Shown here: piece by piece, positions 44,101 to 57,209 of the stretch
Layout of the letters: each line of letters begins with the position of its first letter
Numbering within the stretch: the first letter of the stretch is position 1
From: Melampsora larici-populina 98AG31
Lineage: Eukaryota; Basidiomycota; Pucciniomycetes; Pucciniales; Melampsoraceae
Length of the DNA: 64,000 bases
NCBI RefSeq assembly: GCF_000204055.1
Contig: NW_006768812.1
Location: 642,964 to 706,963, forward strand
Direction of reading: 5' to 3'
The notes under the pieces: model-generated
Told to the model about the DNA's origin: nothing
Databases searched by the model: none
Seen by the model: the letters and a program-made list of their open reading frames with translations, nothing else
Translations under genes and position numbers: made by a program

Positions 44101-45222
44101 TACCTGCTCCGCTTTTGGTGCCTCAGTAATATCATCAAATAGTTGCTTAAATTTAGCAACAATACCCGTCGCGCATTGGACTAACTTGGGTTCGGTGGTA
44201 GAGATCTTTGGGAGAGTACTAGGGATCTCTTCTCGAGGTCCATCTGACTCGCCAATCTGTAGGATAGTCTCCTTAGGGCAAGCTATCCATGATTCGACAT
44301 TCTTGTTCCTGCAGAACCGTCTAAATTGTGACCTAGTGCAGGGAGCGTCATCAATCTCAAGATGTCCTTCTCCTTCAATAAGGTGAAGAGACTTCAAAGG
44401 ACTTGAGATTGCAGCAGGACGAAAAGATTGCTCATTTCCTTTCGAATCACATAATACCCAAGTACCAGTGACCCAATCGGTGGACTTTGCATAATGAAGA
44501 ATCCAATCCATCCCTAATATCACGTCGTATGACGCGAGCGGAGCTACTTGTAGCTCATGGTTGATCGAAACAATACCAAAGTCAATCTCTAGATCAGCCA
44601 AATGATTGCATTTGTACGGTTTTCCCCAAACCCCATAAACAACGGGTTGCGAAGGATTCCGTTGAGGAACAATTTTCCTTTCATCTACATAAACCTGTGA
44701 AATGTAGGATTGTTTCGCACCAGTATCCAATAATATTCTGATGGAGACATTGTTCAGTGTCAGAACAAAATCAACTCTGGGCAGACCAGAGTCGCTTTCA
44801 ATTGTTGCTAAACGATCCAGGAGGCGATCCTGGATCATTCCAGCCATCTTACCACTGGGCTCACTGGCCTGTGAGAATGCAGATGATTCGGCAACTGTTT
44901 GGCAACAATGCTCCTTACAGGGAGCGCTTGGTAGGTAGTTGTACAACCTAGGAGCTTTAATCAGAGGCAATTTCTCGACTTTTGAGAGGACACAAGGGGC
45001 TTCTGAAGAATTAGCTTGTAACACAAGCTGATTGGAGGGTTTCTCCTCAGATAAGGTCGCAGGGACCTTGGGCTCAATAATAAAATCAACCAAATTAACA
45101 GATTCATTGCTGACAACAGTAGAAACAGTAGAGGTTGAGATCACACACAGATCAGGCAATACAGGAGGAGCTAAAGATGTATCGCCTAAGCTTTTGACTC
45201 TCCGGAGCCACTGGCAACAGCA
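41131..45222 (-). CDS. Gypsy Pol polyprotein: protease, reverse transcriptase, RNase H, integrase
   Basis: The frame is open from 45222 to the stop at 41131. Parts in order, with positions counted from 45159: aspartic protease (LLDTGAKQSYIS, about 142), reverse transcriptase (YMDDILIYS, about 517), RNase H (ETDASDFTVGAVLL, about 668), integrase zinc finger (HRRYGH...CKFCPEC, about 872-912), integrase catalytic residues (RWAVDFI, ILSDRGKNF, GKCERFNG) and a GPY/F-like module (GPFEIFDSLGLNVYTL, about 1180). No premature stop is seen. It overlaps the gag frame by 37 bases in the -1 frame and has no ATG near its start, so it is probably made as a Gag-Pol fusion by -1 frameshifting, perhaps at the CAAAAG just before the gag stop. 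Confidence 0.92.
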   Translation of the reverse strand, partial: CCCQWLRRVKSLGDTSLAPPVLPDLCVISTSTVSTVVSNESVNLVDFIIEPKVPATLSEEKPSNQLVLQANSSEAPCVLSKVEKLPLIKAPRLYNYLPSAPCKEHCCQTVAESSAFSQASEPSGKMAGMIQDRLLDRLATIESDSGLPRVDFVLTLNNVSIRILLDTGAKQSYISQVYVDERKIVPQRNPSQPVVYGVWGKPYKCNHLADLEIDFGIVSINHELQVAPLASYDVILGMDWILHYAKSTDWVTGTWVLCDSKGNEQSFRPAAISSPLKSLHLIEGEGHLEIDDAPCTRSQFRRFCRNKNVESWIACPKETILQIGESDGPREEIPSTLPKISTTEPKLVQCATGIVAKFKQLFDDITEAPKAEQVVQHLIDTGDSKPIAQAVCRMLPLLLSELQKKLESLEKNGFIQPSTSPWSSPVLFAKNASGKLRFCVDYRAINAVTKRDRHPLPLIQDCFDQLHGAVWFSKFDLQQGFHQMKISPDHVPKTAFSTKYGHYEWLVMPFGLVNAPSTFQRMMSNVLRQFLDKFVQVYMDDILIYSKSDEEHEEHVQLVWEALAQQDLKVSGAKSELFADEIQFVGHMVSSSGIRPMQDKLDAIQAWPRPSNVTEVRSFLGLTGYYRRFVKNFSKIASPLHGLTEGNVTKKSKVLWTAVHEAACELLKKALLEPPILISPDPNKPYIIETDASDFTVGAVLLQVGKDGREHPVAYDSHKLGQAQRNYPAQERELFAIIRSWRKWRNYVEGAVQDTIVRTDHVTLTYLHKQALPTRRLLHWIEEFGEMTIKVEYKKGSTNIVPDALSRQSDHELLVIHDCKSGLRDPTDWPLLIPYIRTLRELPKWVTPGVMETAIRSSHEFEFDPKEETLIWIGNQQERSPFIPFYQRAELMDVLHRRYGHRGRDGTLSLLRDRGWWPGRYKDVETYCKFCPECQIYDAPDKSQETAKQMPLPPVDPFERWAVDFISLPESVDGYKWILTMIDHGTGWPLAIPMKTATSANVAEALVRDLIQVYGVPSEILSDRGKNFLSKEMTAFYEGFHVHKLNTSGYHPRSNGKCERFNGLLEKALFKANTSKDPARWPEYLAEALFAVWVNKSTVTAWSPFELLYGVSPRLIGDPAKLRPRELDSDPSCQEVRLEKLREARKQASEALVQRAATNKARFDGQFEPDEATGKARSKVVAYNIGDKVKLCNEAHTKGEPHWFGPFEIFDSLGLNVYTLSDHRHSLFPHPIGGNRLKPALVREKDLGKAWALPPRLIQEITKEDLQVSKILKMKAKRLAKAQEVAVPTRIRLVGRFAPGAGNVTAETPVKHPLSPPTPGQLADLPPVLSEPKASQVEISSVKTPDLSKPALRRSTRIRQGPR

Positions 45223-46884
45223 TTAGAAGAAGGAGGATTACCTTTAATTCTTTTAAAATAATTTATAGTGCGGGGAGACGGTTTGACGGTGCAAATGGGA
45301 TTATCCAAGGTCCCAAATCGATGGCCTTTCTTGTTACAATTGTAACAGATGGTGTTGGTTTGATCGACTGCACCGGAGGACTTGCGTTTGTTGTTTCTTC
45401 GACCATTGTTGTTCGAAGAAGCAGCTGGTGGAGTCGACACGGTATTGACCGAGTTCTTTTCGGATCGGAAAGAGTTGTCGCGGTCGGTGGCGCACAAAAC
45501 TAATTGAGTGAAATTCATAGGCTTTCCAGCCCTAGCATCTCTCTCAATTTCGCTTTGGCAATAACGTCGAAGGGCAGGGGGTAACTTGCTGAGGAAGATA
45601 GTACTTTCTTGGTAGTGGAAACCTAAATGAGCTGCATTGTTTTGAAGAATCCTGAAACGAGCAACAGCATCCGAAACCTTCTCATTAGGACGGAACTTGA
45701 AGTTATCGAACCGGTCTTGCATGGTAATGAGGGACAGGGAGCTAGGGAAGGAATCAATAAGAAAATTCTCCAAATCTTCAAAACTTCGAGGTTGAAGAGC
45801 CGAGCCAATTACTTGATTTAATTCGGTCAAAGCGGCTCCTTCAAGGAATTGGAAGGCAACTAAATGCCAAACTGATTCATCGACATTGAGGAGCATAAGG
45901 GCTCGCGATAAGTTAGCAAACCAAAGATGAGCGTCGAACGAACTGGTTCCGTCGAATTTCTCAAATTTTCGGACAGTTAAGGTCTTGCAGATCTTGTGGT
46001 AGTCCTTATCCCGCGGAATTCCGTCTTCTGGTCCTTGAGAATACCTGGAGGTGGTATGGTTCGCAGCTCGATTTTCACTACAAACACCCGGTTCGACGGA
46101 ATCTCTGACAGAGACTAATCGAAGGGGCCGTAAGTTGGAAGAGACGACGGGAGCGGTGGGTTTGGCGGTGATAGTATCCTCCGAGAGGGTGACACTTTCA
46201 ACGCGCTGAGTCAAACGAACTCTATCAGCATCCCTAGATGCCTGCCATTGGCGAAAGTTTTTGATTTCGTTAGGGTCGGTGAGAGTGATTTTTACTTGCG
46301 GTTTGACGTCATGCATGTGAACATCTTCATTCTCGGCGCCGGAGGAGGAAGAGTCGATAGGCTCGCGGATGCGACCCTGATAACCAGTGAGTGGATAAAC
46401 TCGAGTGTTAGGTTGATTGGTAGTTACTTCCATAGGTCCTTTTCCTTTGGAATGATCGTCTTCGTTTACCGAGGCCGGAGTAACCAGATTCGATTTTGAG
46501 GGAGCTCCAGGCATTAACGGAGCTTTGGACCCGATAGGAGTCAAAGGGAGAGATTCGGAATTTAAACTACTCTTGTAGTTGGTGGGTGAATCAGGTTGCT
46601 CTCCTTTGAAGAATCCGTCCCGGTTGCGACCCAAAAGAGTTTGAGCGAAAGCGGGAATCTTGAACAACTTTCCCAACTTGAATCTTCTGAGCGTTTTAAA
46701 GTAGTCCGCTTGCTCTGGGCTGAGGGCGTCATACTGAGCTTGAGTAAATTTAAAAGATTCCGTCGGTTTCGTCCAAGGTATCTGGTTTTGTAAGTTTCGC
46801 CTTGAGAGCAGCGATTTCATGTTGCCTAAGTGGGATCTGGACTTCGGCAGGGTTTTGACCTTGAACTGAAGATGGGTTGGACAT
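45186..46884 (-). CDS. Gypsy Gag, apparent one-base frameshift near the start
   Basis: The main frame runs to a stop at 45186 and includes a retrotransposon gag domain (about 45930-45480: FDGTSSFDAHLWFANLSRA and after) and a zinc knuckle with a long last spacer (CYNCNKKGHRFGTLDNPIC, about 45300). The first ATG in this frame is 46820. A better start is ATG 46884 in another frame: 44 codons with a coiled-coil look (IPLRQHEIAALKAKL), ending at a stop just where the main frame takes over. One extra base near 46758-46759 would explain the break; a sequencing error is also possible. Confidence 0.82.
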
Positions 46885-47170
46885 TTCTTATATAGTCTAA
46901 CCACAGATCAACTGTAATAAGTAAACTATTTCTCTTTTCTTCGTACTAATATATTTTCTAAAGCTAAGAAGATGGACTCACTTGTTTTATAAAAGGATTT
47001 CGTAAAATTTAACTTTTTCTTTCAATAACTTCCAGAGTAGAACAGTTGTTAGTTGGAAAGATAGGTTTCAAAGAACGAAAACTATAGAGATTTTTCCGAT
47101 GGGAAAAATTATCAAAAAGTTTATAAAACAGAAGAGAACGTCAGATTATCAATTTCAAGAAGAAAAAGAA

Positions 47171-47185
47171 AAGCTCTCGCTACCA
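47171..47185 (-). other. Primer-binding site of the Gypsy element
   Basis: On the minus strand TGGTAGCGAGAGCTT, one base after the 5' LTR. The first eight bases match the complement of the initiator tRNA-Met 3' end (CGCTACCA). Confidence 0.65.
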
Positions 47186-47186
47186 G

Positions 47187-47782
47187 TGTAACGGGGTGGA
47201 GATAGGTACCCACGTTAAGTGATAAGATCCAGTGACCTTAAGGGGGAGCTTAGAAGAATATGGACGAAGAAGTAAAGATCACAGATCTATGCTTTGAGGA
47301 AAGACAATTGAAGTAGAAGAACGTTAAAAGGGGACGGCTGAGTTCTAAAGTATAGGACAAAGCACGTAGATGCTTTTAAGTAGTAATTCTAAATTGTTCT
47401 TTCAGAGAAATGCAATAATGGGATCTTTAAGATAAGAAAAAAGAAGTTTGATAACAGAAGGTTTGAAAAGACAAAAGATGCGAAAACAAGTTTTAAGCAA
47501 AAGTAAAGTGATAAAAGATAAGATACCAAAAGTTTGAATAACAAGAGAATCTTTCGATATTTATACAAAGTGATTGTCAAGGCACAAACAGCCGATGACA
47601 TCAATGAGACAAAAAAAAAGGAAGGCGTACAAAGTAAAAGGCTTGTGCGCCTTGCTGAGATATAATCTAGCTGGTTTACAAATGAGGGCCAGGCTAGTTT
47701 ATAAGGTAACGGTATGGTATCTAATTAGTATAACGACCGTTGTAACCTATTGTAGTTAGGACTAAGAAGTAGCCCTGCTACA
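47187..47782 (-). repeat. 5' LTR of the Gypsy element
   Basis: 596 bases, one difference from the 3' LTR. In the minus orientation it carries the promoter for gag-pol; no TATA box was fixed with confidence. Confidence 0.93.
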
Positions 47783-47786
47783 CTTG

Positions 47787-48316
47787 TGACTGGCAAACTT
47801 TCATATATGTAAGGTGCAATTTTCTTCTTCTTTGTTCATAAATACACAGCTCATCAATCAATCATTAATCAACATTCAACATACCAAAATTCATTTTACA
47901 ATACCAATCTCAACTGTTTATATTTTATCTTTTTGATCATCAAGTTAAAATAATTTAAAAAAAAACTAAAATCAAATTTTGAAACATTAGCAATTATAAA
48001 ATTAAGCAAAACAAATCTATTATGAATAAAACAAACAGATATACTTTATATATATATCAAGATCAAGATCAAGATCATTAAATTCTGATACCAAATAAAA
48101 AATCAAAATCACAAAATCTTAACCCAACACAAAGTCACAAGACAAGTTGAACAGAAAAAACAAAAACAGAAAAAACACAACAACAAGTTGAACAAAAAAA
48201 CCAAAACCAAACCAAACCAGAACAACAAAACAAAAAACCCAACCCAAACTTCAAACCAAACCTCAAAGTTAAACCCTAAACCAATCTACTCCTTCAAATT
48301 ACAATCAATCAATCAA
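47787..48316. other. Intergenic stretch, 3' flank of ERG3
   Basis: A-rich with ATCAAG and ATCA simple repeats (about 48055-48080 and 48303-48328). It probably holds the ERG3 3' UTR. Confidence 0.4.
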
Positions 48317-49929
48317 TCAATCAATCAACCCATTCCTTCCTTCTAAATTCTTTTCTACTTCATGATCTTGACACGATTGATGAGTTTGATCTGAAGAAGG
48401 TGAAGAAAGTAAATTTAAAGAATCAGAAGAAGGAATAGAAACCAGATCTTCATGATCCATTAACCCCTCATCAGTACCACTAGTACTATCACTACTACAA
48501 CTCAAGATCTGTTCTTCGAATCTATCTGGTCGATCTCTAATCTCTTTCTTAACCAAACCCAAATCGGAATTCGAAGTAAAAGTAGACTTTGAACTTGTTT
48601 TAATTAATTTTCGTTCAATCGATTTCTTTTCAGAAGAAGCGATTAATTCTAATTGATCAGCTTGAATTGGATGTCGATAAGTTTTACCTAATCGATCTGC
48701 CCAAGTAAAGTATTGACCATAGTTACATGTGAAGTGTAAATGATGTAAAGTATGATGAGATGGTCCATTGATGATATGTTCAAGTGGATGACCAACAATT
48801 AAATCTGAATCATGAATCTTTCGAAAAAAAAAAAATCATCAAAAAAGAAAATCATCAGTATACAGAATTCTAAAAAAAAAGTAAAAGTTTAATTTAAAAG
48901 GAACTTACCAAGATACTCCATAAGTTTACAAAAACAAAAAGTGAAAGATAAACAGATTTATGTAATGGAAAGATAAAGATAAACAAATGATAAGGTAATG
49001 ATTGAAGAAATCCATCTAATGGATTAAATGCATAAGAAGCAAAAGGGGTTGGAATGATCCATTTATGATGAGCTTTATGTATATATTTATAAATTGAAGG
49101 TGTATGAATCCAACGATGAACTAAATACTAAAGCACATCAAAAAAAAGTCGAATCAGTTCAAATCTATTATTATTATTTTTTTGATAAAAGGGAAAGGAA
49201 AAAAAAACGGGTGAACAAACAATAGCTAGATCTGTAAACCATAAAAAGAATAATTGACTAAAGATTAAATAAGTCCAACCACCACCTAAATGGAAATCAG
49301 CTTGAATCAAAGAATTTAACCAATTTGGAGTATGATTGATTTGATGATGTTGATGATTTATGAAATTAAATAAGTTTAAACCCATTTGATAAATCCAATT
49401 AATTAAAGCTGAAATAGGTAAACCACGAAAATCGTTCACATTATCATAAACTAATCAAACCAAAAAAAAAAAACACCATAAGTTTTTCACGAATTTTCTT
49501 TATAGAAATGAATAAGAAAAAGAAGAAGAAACCAAACCAACGTAAACTATAACCTCTAACTTCAGCCAAAAAGATAGGTAAAGTAAGAATGATCATAGGA
49601 CCAATAGCACGTAAAGAAGCATAAATCTCAAGTTGAATTTGATTTTTTAAAAACCTAGGATGATTCATTAATCTATGATCAAATAAAAAATAAAATGAAA
49701 TTAAACCTAAACTCAAATAAAGGATTGGAACTGAGATGAGTGCTAAAGAAGAAATCGAAATTGATTGACGAAAGAGATTTTGACGATTGAAAGTTGATAA
49801 ATGATTTCTTGTTAGATTCGTTTGGTTTATGTTTTGAAATGATTGATGGTTTGATGAATTGATGGGAAATGCTTTTGACCAAAGATAATCGAGAAAGATC
49901 TCATCTGCTTTGTTTAAGATGATATCCAT
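48317..49929 (-). CDS. ERG3: C-5 sterol desaturase (ERG3 type)
   Basis: The enzyme introduces the C5-C6 double bond in ergosterol synthesis in the ER membrane. Four exons join in phase: 49929-49548, 49450-49221, 49127-48909 and 48817-48317. Hydrophobic segments lie at the N-terminal part ([20 protein letters not shown] and others) and after the second His box. The di-iron histidine boxes are HRWIH, HKAHH and HHTLHH, with the family signatures [21 protein letters not shown] and [13 protein letters not shown]. The acidic Ser-rich C-terminal extension of about 100 residues is longer than usual. Translation should start at ATG 49929 ([12 protein letters not shown]). Choice of ERG3 over ERG25 rests on these signatures. 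Confidence 0.9.
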
Positions 49930-51865
49930 ATGGTATGTATTTGATTTGATTTGAATCAACTCTTGATGTTTTGATTTGGGGTCTTGAAGGTAAACAAGGA
50001 TTGGTAAACAAGGATCTTTGATTGAGATTGGTTGTTATGATTGATTTTTGTATCTTTGATTTGATTTGATTTGATTTGATTTGATGGAAATGGAAATGGA
50101 TTTAATCAAGTTAAAGGGGTGAATCAGATTGGAATGATGGAAATGATTAATTAGTATTTTCAAGATTTTCTTTTGATTTGTGATTTGTGATTTGTGATTC
50201 TTTTAGACGAGATCATCCAAATTAAAAATCGAATATGCTCTAGAACTCTAGAAAATCGTAAAATAACAAATCAAATCAAAAAGAAAAATAAAATAAAAAC
50301 TAAAACAACTTTCTTTAAAGATACAAAATCTAATTAGAATAGAATCTGGTTGAAGAAAGAGAGAGAGAGAGAGAGACATGACAGATCGCATTTTATAGCC
50401 AAAAAAAAAAGACAAGAAGTTCATCCAAAAAGGTAATTGACTTTACATCATCATCATCAAGCATCATCATCATCTCGTTACATCTCCATTCAGAATTCAG
50501 AATTAGAATTAAATAAATAAATCATCTATAATAGAGAAATCAAGTAGATTGATTGATTTTAAAGAAAGGAGTACATACCATACCATACATCTCACCATCT
50601 TCACAAATAATTAGCTTGGAACGATCAAAACCAAACCACTCATTCGAACTTCATAGTGTTTATCTCCGAGCTAATTGATGAATCGATTGATTGATTGATC
50701 GATGAGTTTGTCAAAACTATTAAATCAAATTCAAAAGAAATCATCACATTCAAGGAAGGAGAAGACTGATTACATAAGTTGGTCTGGTCTGCTCAATACT
50801 ACAAAAACCTTCATGTCTATCATCACAACTAGATCAACTACTGATACATAAACCTCATGCCGGTGTCGAAATGGGATAAAAACTTTGATGTCCACGGTGT
50901 CAGTGTTCTTTTACGACCGGATGGTGATAAGTAAACTGAATGATGATGAGCGGAAAGGAAAACCCACTTGAAAATTTCGCCAAGTGATCTTTTGACGTAC
51001 AATGGCGTCAAGGGGGAACCCAGAACATGATCACTTAAACATGAGATCTGTTCTTGAATTCTACATGAAGAACTTTGAAAACAAAAGCAACTGATCATCT
51101 ATGTATTGTATGCTCCTCCAAAGTGTGAAATCCAATCTTATCGATGTGTTTATATCAAGGTGTTGAAGTTAGAGTGAAAAAATGTCATTCAAGATCATGA
51201 CTCAAGACTCAGGAGAAGTCGATTCGAAAGAAACTCAGATCAAGAGAAAGAACCGATTTCGCAAAATAAAAATCAAACTCATCAACATCCAAGAAAACAA
51301 AAAACATTCAATAATCCGATTCCTTTGCTTTCCATCTCTTTAAAATTCATTGTGCAACACAAAAAATTAAAGTTTAAAAATTTCACAGCTGTGAACTGAT
51401 CCTTTACATACTACATCGTACAGAAACAAACTCATCCGAAGAAGTTTTACAGTACATACAACATTTTCTTCCAAGTTTTTCATATTGCAGATCTATTTCA
51501 AGTGAGTACGAAAAAACCCTCAGAAGTTCTAAGAAGTGATCGTCACTCCATACATTGTACATATGTAAACCAAAAATAAAACTCTACCAAATGCATGCAT
51601 TTGAGCCTGAGATCTAATGAGATTGCATGTTCTTTCGGGGGTTTCATATTTGAACCATACACTCTTATACGACTTTCGGGAATGTTAAAGATTACATAAT
51701 TTTTAATCTTTACTATCTATTTAAATCTCAATCCTTTTTTTTCATCGGTATTCTATACATACATATACATATTTCTAATTGAAAAATGAAACATGATAAG
51801 GATTTTACAAGATGCGGTATTTTTTTCTAATCGTATTCTATGCCAATACCAAAGATCTCTTGTTA
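49930..51865. other. Gene-free stretch with simple repeats
   Basis: Includes the ERG3 upstream region, a TTTGA pentamer run at about 50053-50083, a GA run at about 50359-50378 and ATC/TCA triplet repeats near 50448-50472. No gene was recognised. Confidence 0.45.
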
Positions 51866-51954
51866 CAGTCATTTAAGAAAAGCTTGCCCCAAATTGCCCG
51901 CAAAACTCAAGCGAATTGGCGGGGAATTTGGGGCAAGCTCTTCTTAAATGACTG
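51866..51954. mobile_element. 89-base Tc1/mariner-type MITE
   Basis: CAGTCATTTAAGAAAAGCTT (51866) is repeated inverted up to 51954, with stems of about 36 bases, three mismatches, and a loop of about 17 bases. TA flanks both ends (51864-51865, 51955-51956). Far too short to encode a transposase. Confidence 0.8.
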
Positions 51955-52009
51955 TATATTCAAGTCTTGTTTTCTAAAAAGAGTGAATCTTGTTGACGTG
52001 ATAGTGATT

Positions 52010-52315
52010 AGGAGTGTTCAAAGCTGAAAACTTGACATTTTGAAAGAGATTTTGAAGCGAGAATTTTGAACTGTGATTTTTGTACAGATGAACATTGATT
52101 CTCGTACAGATATGATCAGAAGGGAGTATCACTGAGTATGGATGTGCCCCCCTATGATTTTGAAGTGGAGCAAACCTGAGCAAACTCCAAAGCTCAAGAT
52201 ACACCCATACATATCTGGACAAGAATCACAGTTTTTCTGTACAAGAATCACGGTTCAAAATCTTTTGCTTCAAAATCTCTTTCAAAATATGAAGTTTTCA
52301 GCTTTGAACACTCCT
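52010..52315. mobile_element. Foldback MITE of 306 bases
   Basis: AGGAGTGTTCAAAGCTGAAA at 52010 and its inverted copy at 52315 start arms of about 110 bases with scattered mismatches. ATT flanks both ends, a possible 3-base duplication. Confidence 0.75.
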
Positions 52316-53125
52316 ATTGTAAAATCTATGAATAAAAATCATGAGGTGTTTATAATTTGAAACCGTACATCTCCATAAGCATATGCAAGATAATCATTCA
52401 CTGTGAGATGTTAGATGTTAGAGCCCCTGAGTTCAATCCTTAACACCTCATTTAAACCACTGTCTTGGATTCCTGTTTCGAGCTCTGTTCTACATACAGC
52501 AAATTGAATTGGTTTTTGATCATCTATAATCACAAGTACATTATAGAATGAATTTTCTTGTTGGTGAAAGTTTTCTTAAATTCCAATCATGATATATATA
52601 TTTTCTATATCAAAATCTCAATCAACTGATAAAGACTACGTAGTAAGTTAAATAAATGAGTGTCAAACAGTCCAACACCTCCTCTCGCCAAAGAAAAAAC
52701 ACACAACTAAAACAATAATAACACATCTTTCCTCAATTAGAAAAAAAAATTCACACACACACACACGAACAATAAAAGAACTTTTTAAGACGATTAAAAT
52801 AAATTGGTTTTGTGTAAGATTTTGGAAAAAAAAGAAAGAAAAAAAAAAGAAATTCCTCAAATCAATCTCAACCATTCAGTTTCCAATCCTGATCAAACAG
52901 TACGATTCATGATATATATATATATGTATAATCTATGTGATGAAATTGATGATGATGATATTCACAAGTGAAGAGATTGAAGGATGCACAATACTTATAA
53001 AGACTAACACATAATACTGATGAGATCTATGGATTAAAGTCCTCCTGTTCCCTCTCTGAGATGGTTTTACATTTCATAGCAACGGTCATGAAGAGTCTAG
53101 ATTGAAACTTCCGGGAAGAACTCAA
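52316..53125. other. Gene-free stretch, 3' flank of CDK1
   Basis: AT-rich, with CA repeats (about 52752-52766) and a TA repeat (about 52913-52925). The right part is probably the kinase 3' UTR. Confidence 0.45.
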
Positions 53126-54820
<1,695 letters not shown>

Positions 54821-56952
54821 ATCGTTTAAAACTAAAGTGATATTATTAATCCGTGATTGCTGATCGTATGGTGTTTTTTCTTGGATGAGAATTCGGATGA
54901 AGAGATAGAGTAAATTGCCCTTTCAATAATAAAGCCGTTGACCAATTCCAGGGCTAAACTCTGATCTGAATTTAAATTTGAATCCCATACTCACCGTCGG
55001 ATCGGATACATGGATCTACATACATGTACCGCCCGCCAATTAAATTGACAAAAGGCAATACCCGCTTGTGACATATGCACCGACAGACAGGTTGGGGGAA
55101 CCAGATTGATTGAGAACCACTCCATGCATATCTTGATTCTTGGCAGCTTGAGTTGTAAAAGCAACACAGCAAAAATACATATCTGAAGCACAGGTCTTCT
55201 AGGCACCTTCAAACTTCTCTTGGATACAAGTGATCCTGGCTACATTTCAGTATCTCAAGGTGGTGATCAACAGCAGTCTCTGATTCCCCTAAGAGTTCAG
55301 TTGTGAAAGGTTCAAGTGGTTTGGCTTCAATTTGGAAAAGTGTAAAAGGTAATAGGAATTCTTTGATAAAAGCTAGGGTTTCACCAGTGACAGCTTTGAT
55401 GAAATGTATTCAGACGGACGCTTGATTATTACATTTTGTGAATCTTTGATGACACTGAATCACTTTATGCTTTATTAAGGGTTTGCTATTATTTGATTTA
55501 GGAAGGCCTTCCACGTATTCTTGTGCTCTTAGTACTCGGCTTTAGCACCCTGGCAGAAGAAAGGTCCATGATTACATCATTGGCCAGGACATGTATAACC
55601 CAACCATGGTGGAAAGGGTGATGTATTATGATCAGATGCTCAGATGATTCTCTATTCATATAAGAGGAGTGAGCAATTTCTGATGTTCAAGGGTTATGTA
55701 TAGAAAATCTGGTTGATAAATTAGTTGATAAGAAAATATATGCTCATGATTTTGGACAATCTTTTGACTAGAATATTGCGAGAATTGCAATAAGACGGGA
55801 TCATGTGGAGAAGAATGATAAAAACTTGGAATGCAATTACATCAAGTACAACATAGATATTAATTGTTTAAATGGTGTGATAGAACGGATCCATGTTCAG
55901 ACCATCATCATCACAATCCCCATCCAGTAAACCTTTGCCATCACCTGCTGAAACTCCAAGGCCTTTTACATATATGTGAAAGGGTTAGGGGTTAGGGGTT
56001 GGGAATTAGTTGTTTTATTCTATTAGTGTTTGTGTTTTCAAGATTCCATTGTTAGGTTAAATCATGTTCACGGTTTTCAACCATTGCCTCTTTCTTCAAT
56101 TTTCCATCTATCATAGGTAATTGTGCTCATCCAAACCTTTATCAACAAGTCACTCTGCACTTTCATTGTTGGTTAATTTAGTTTTTGTTTCCCTCCCTCC
56201 CTCCCTTCCTTGTAGTTTGGCATTTTCTTATTGTAGTGTTAGGCCACCACTAGGGTATCAGCTATTTTTCTCACACGGTAACTTGCTCAGGCCTCCTGGG
56301 TCTGTCCAGTGTTTCAGCAGATTAAACTCTAGTCTTTGAAACTACATAGAACTATTGTGTATAATTAATCTCTTCCGGAAATTTTGTCAATCAACATGCA
56401 AGAAATCTTCTCCTGCGTGTTTCAAGTGACGGCAATAAACCTTGATCAATTAAGGTCTTCAGCATGCACACCAAAAGAAATTCCCATCAACTCATAAAAA
56501 TGTTTTCTACCCCTAACTTGACTGAGTCCATCCTCAAAGTGCAGACATCCTCTGGATCCAGCAGAGGAGCAACTTACAACTTAAACCCAAATCCACACGT
56601 GATGAGAGTGCAAGATTACAGTTCTTTGGCTTTCTTGGATTCCATCTCCCTTCAACACTCCACCACCCACTATTTCAAAACTTCTGACAGAGCCATATTT
56701 CTCTGCTTTATCTTGTACATGTGGTTTCTGAAAACCTTGCATAATTATAGAAATCTGTAGCTTCAGAATGAATTTGAATCAATGTAAATTTTGAAAGTTT
56801 TGATTGCACAACTGTGGTTCATATTTTTTTGCTGAGTGCTGGATTAATGCTGCTTTTTCATCAAAGTTTATTCTACATTTGTATTGCTGGAGCTATCTAC
56901 TAGTTGTTATCAAACCCCTACTACTGTTGTTGACAATTCCAATATTAGCTGT
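54821..56952. other. Gene-free stretch upstream of CDK1
   Basis: About 2.1 kb of AT-rich sequence. The first few hundred bases should include the CDK1 promoter. No gene or structured repeat was recognised. Confidence 0.4.
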
Positions 56953-57209
56953 GTTCAAACCTAACCCGGTTGCACAAAAGCCTGGTCATCTTCTTGGCTG
57001 GAAGCTGTCAAGAGCTATTGATAGATACACAAGGTTACCAACAAACACCGTGTCCCGGTAGTGTTTGCTCGTTGACAAGCGCGCACAACTTCCCTTTCTG
57101 CCTCAAAGGGAGTCGGAGTGCGCTCATTGCTGAGCAAACCCTACACGGACACGGTGAAAAACACAACTGGGTGTACCAGTATTTTGTGTCAAACAGGTTA
57201 GGTTTCAAC
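56953..57209. mobile_element. Small MITE with nested inverted repeats
   Basis: GTTCAAACCTAACC (56953) and GGTTAGGTTTCAAC (ending about 57209) are inverted ends with one mismatch. Inside, CACCGTGTCC (about 57046) and GGACACGGTG (about 57145) form a second inverted pair whose arms extend through GTTTGCTC. No ORF. Confidence 0.5.

Larger units (their letters stand above)
40395..47782 (-). mobile_element. Full-length Ty3/Gypsy LTR retrotransposon, recent insertion
   Basis: Two 596-base LTRs (40395-40990 and 47187-47782) bound 6.2 kb of internal sequence read on the minus strand as LTR, PBS, gag, pol, PPT, LTR. The flanks share CTTG (40391-40394 and 47783-47786); a fifth shared T makes a 5-base duplication possible. 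The LTRs differ at one position (A at 40474, G at 47266). Order protease-RT-RNaseH-integrase marks Ty3/Gypsy. No chromodomain was recognised. Confidence 0.93.

Noticed and set aside
48909..49127. Apparent two-base frameshift in ERG3 exon 3
   Set aside because: A recount of the ATATAT stretch gives 219 bases (73 codons), and the HRWIH and HKAHH boxes are in the same frame.
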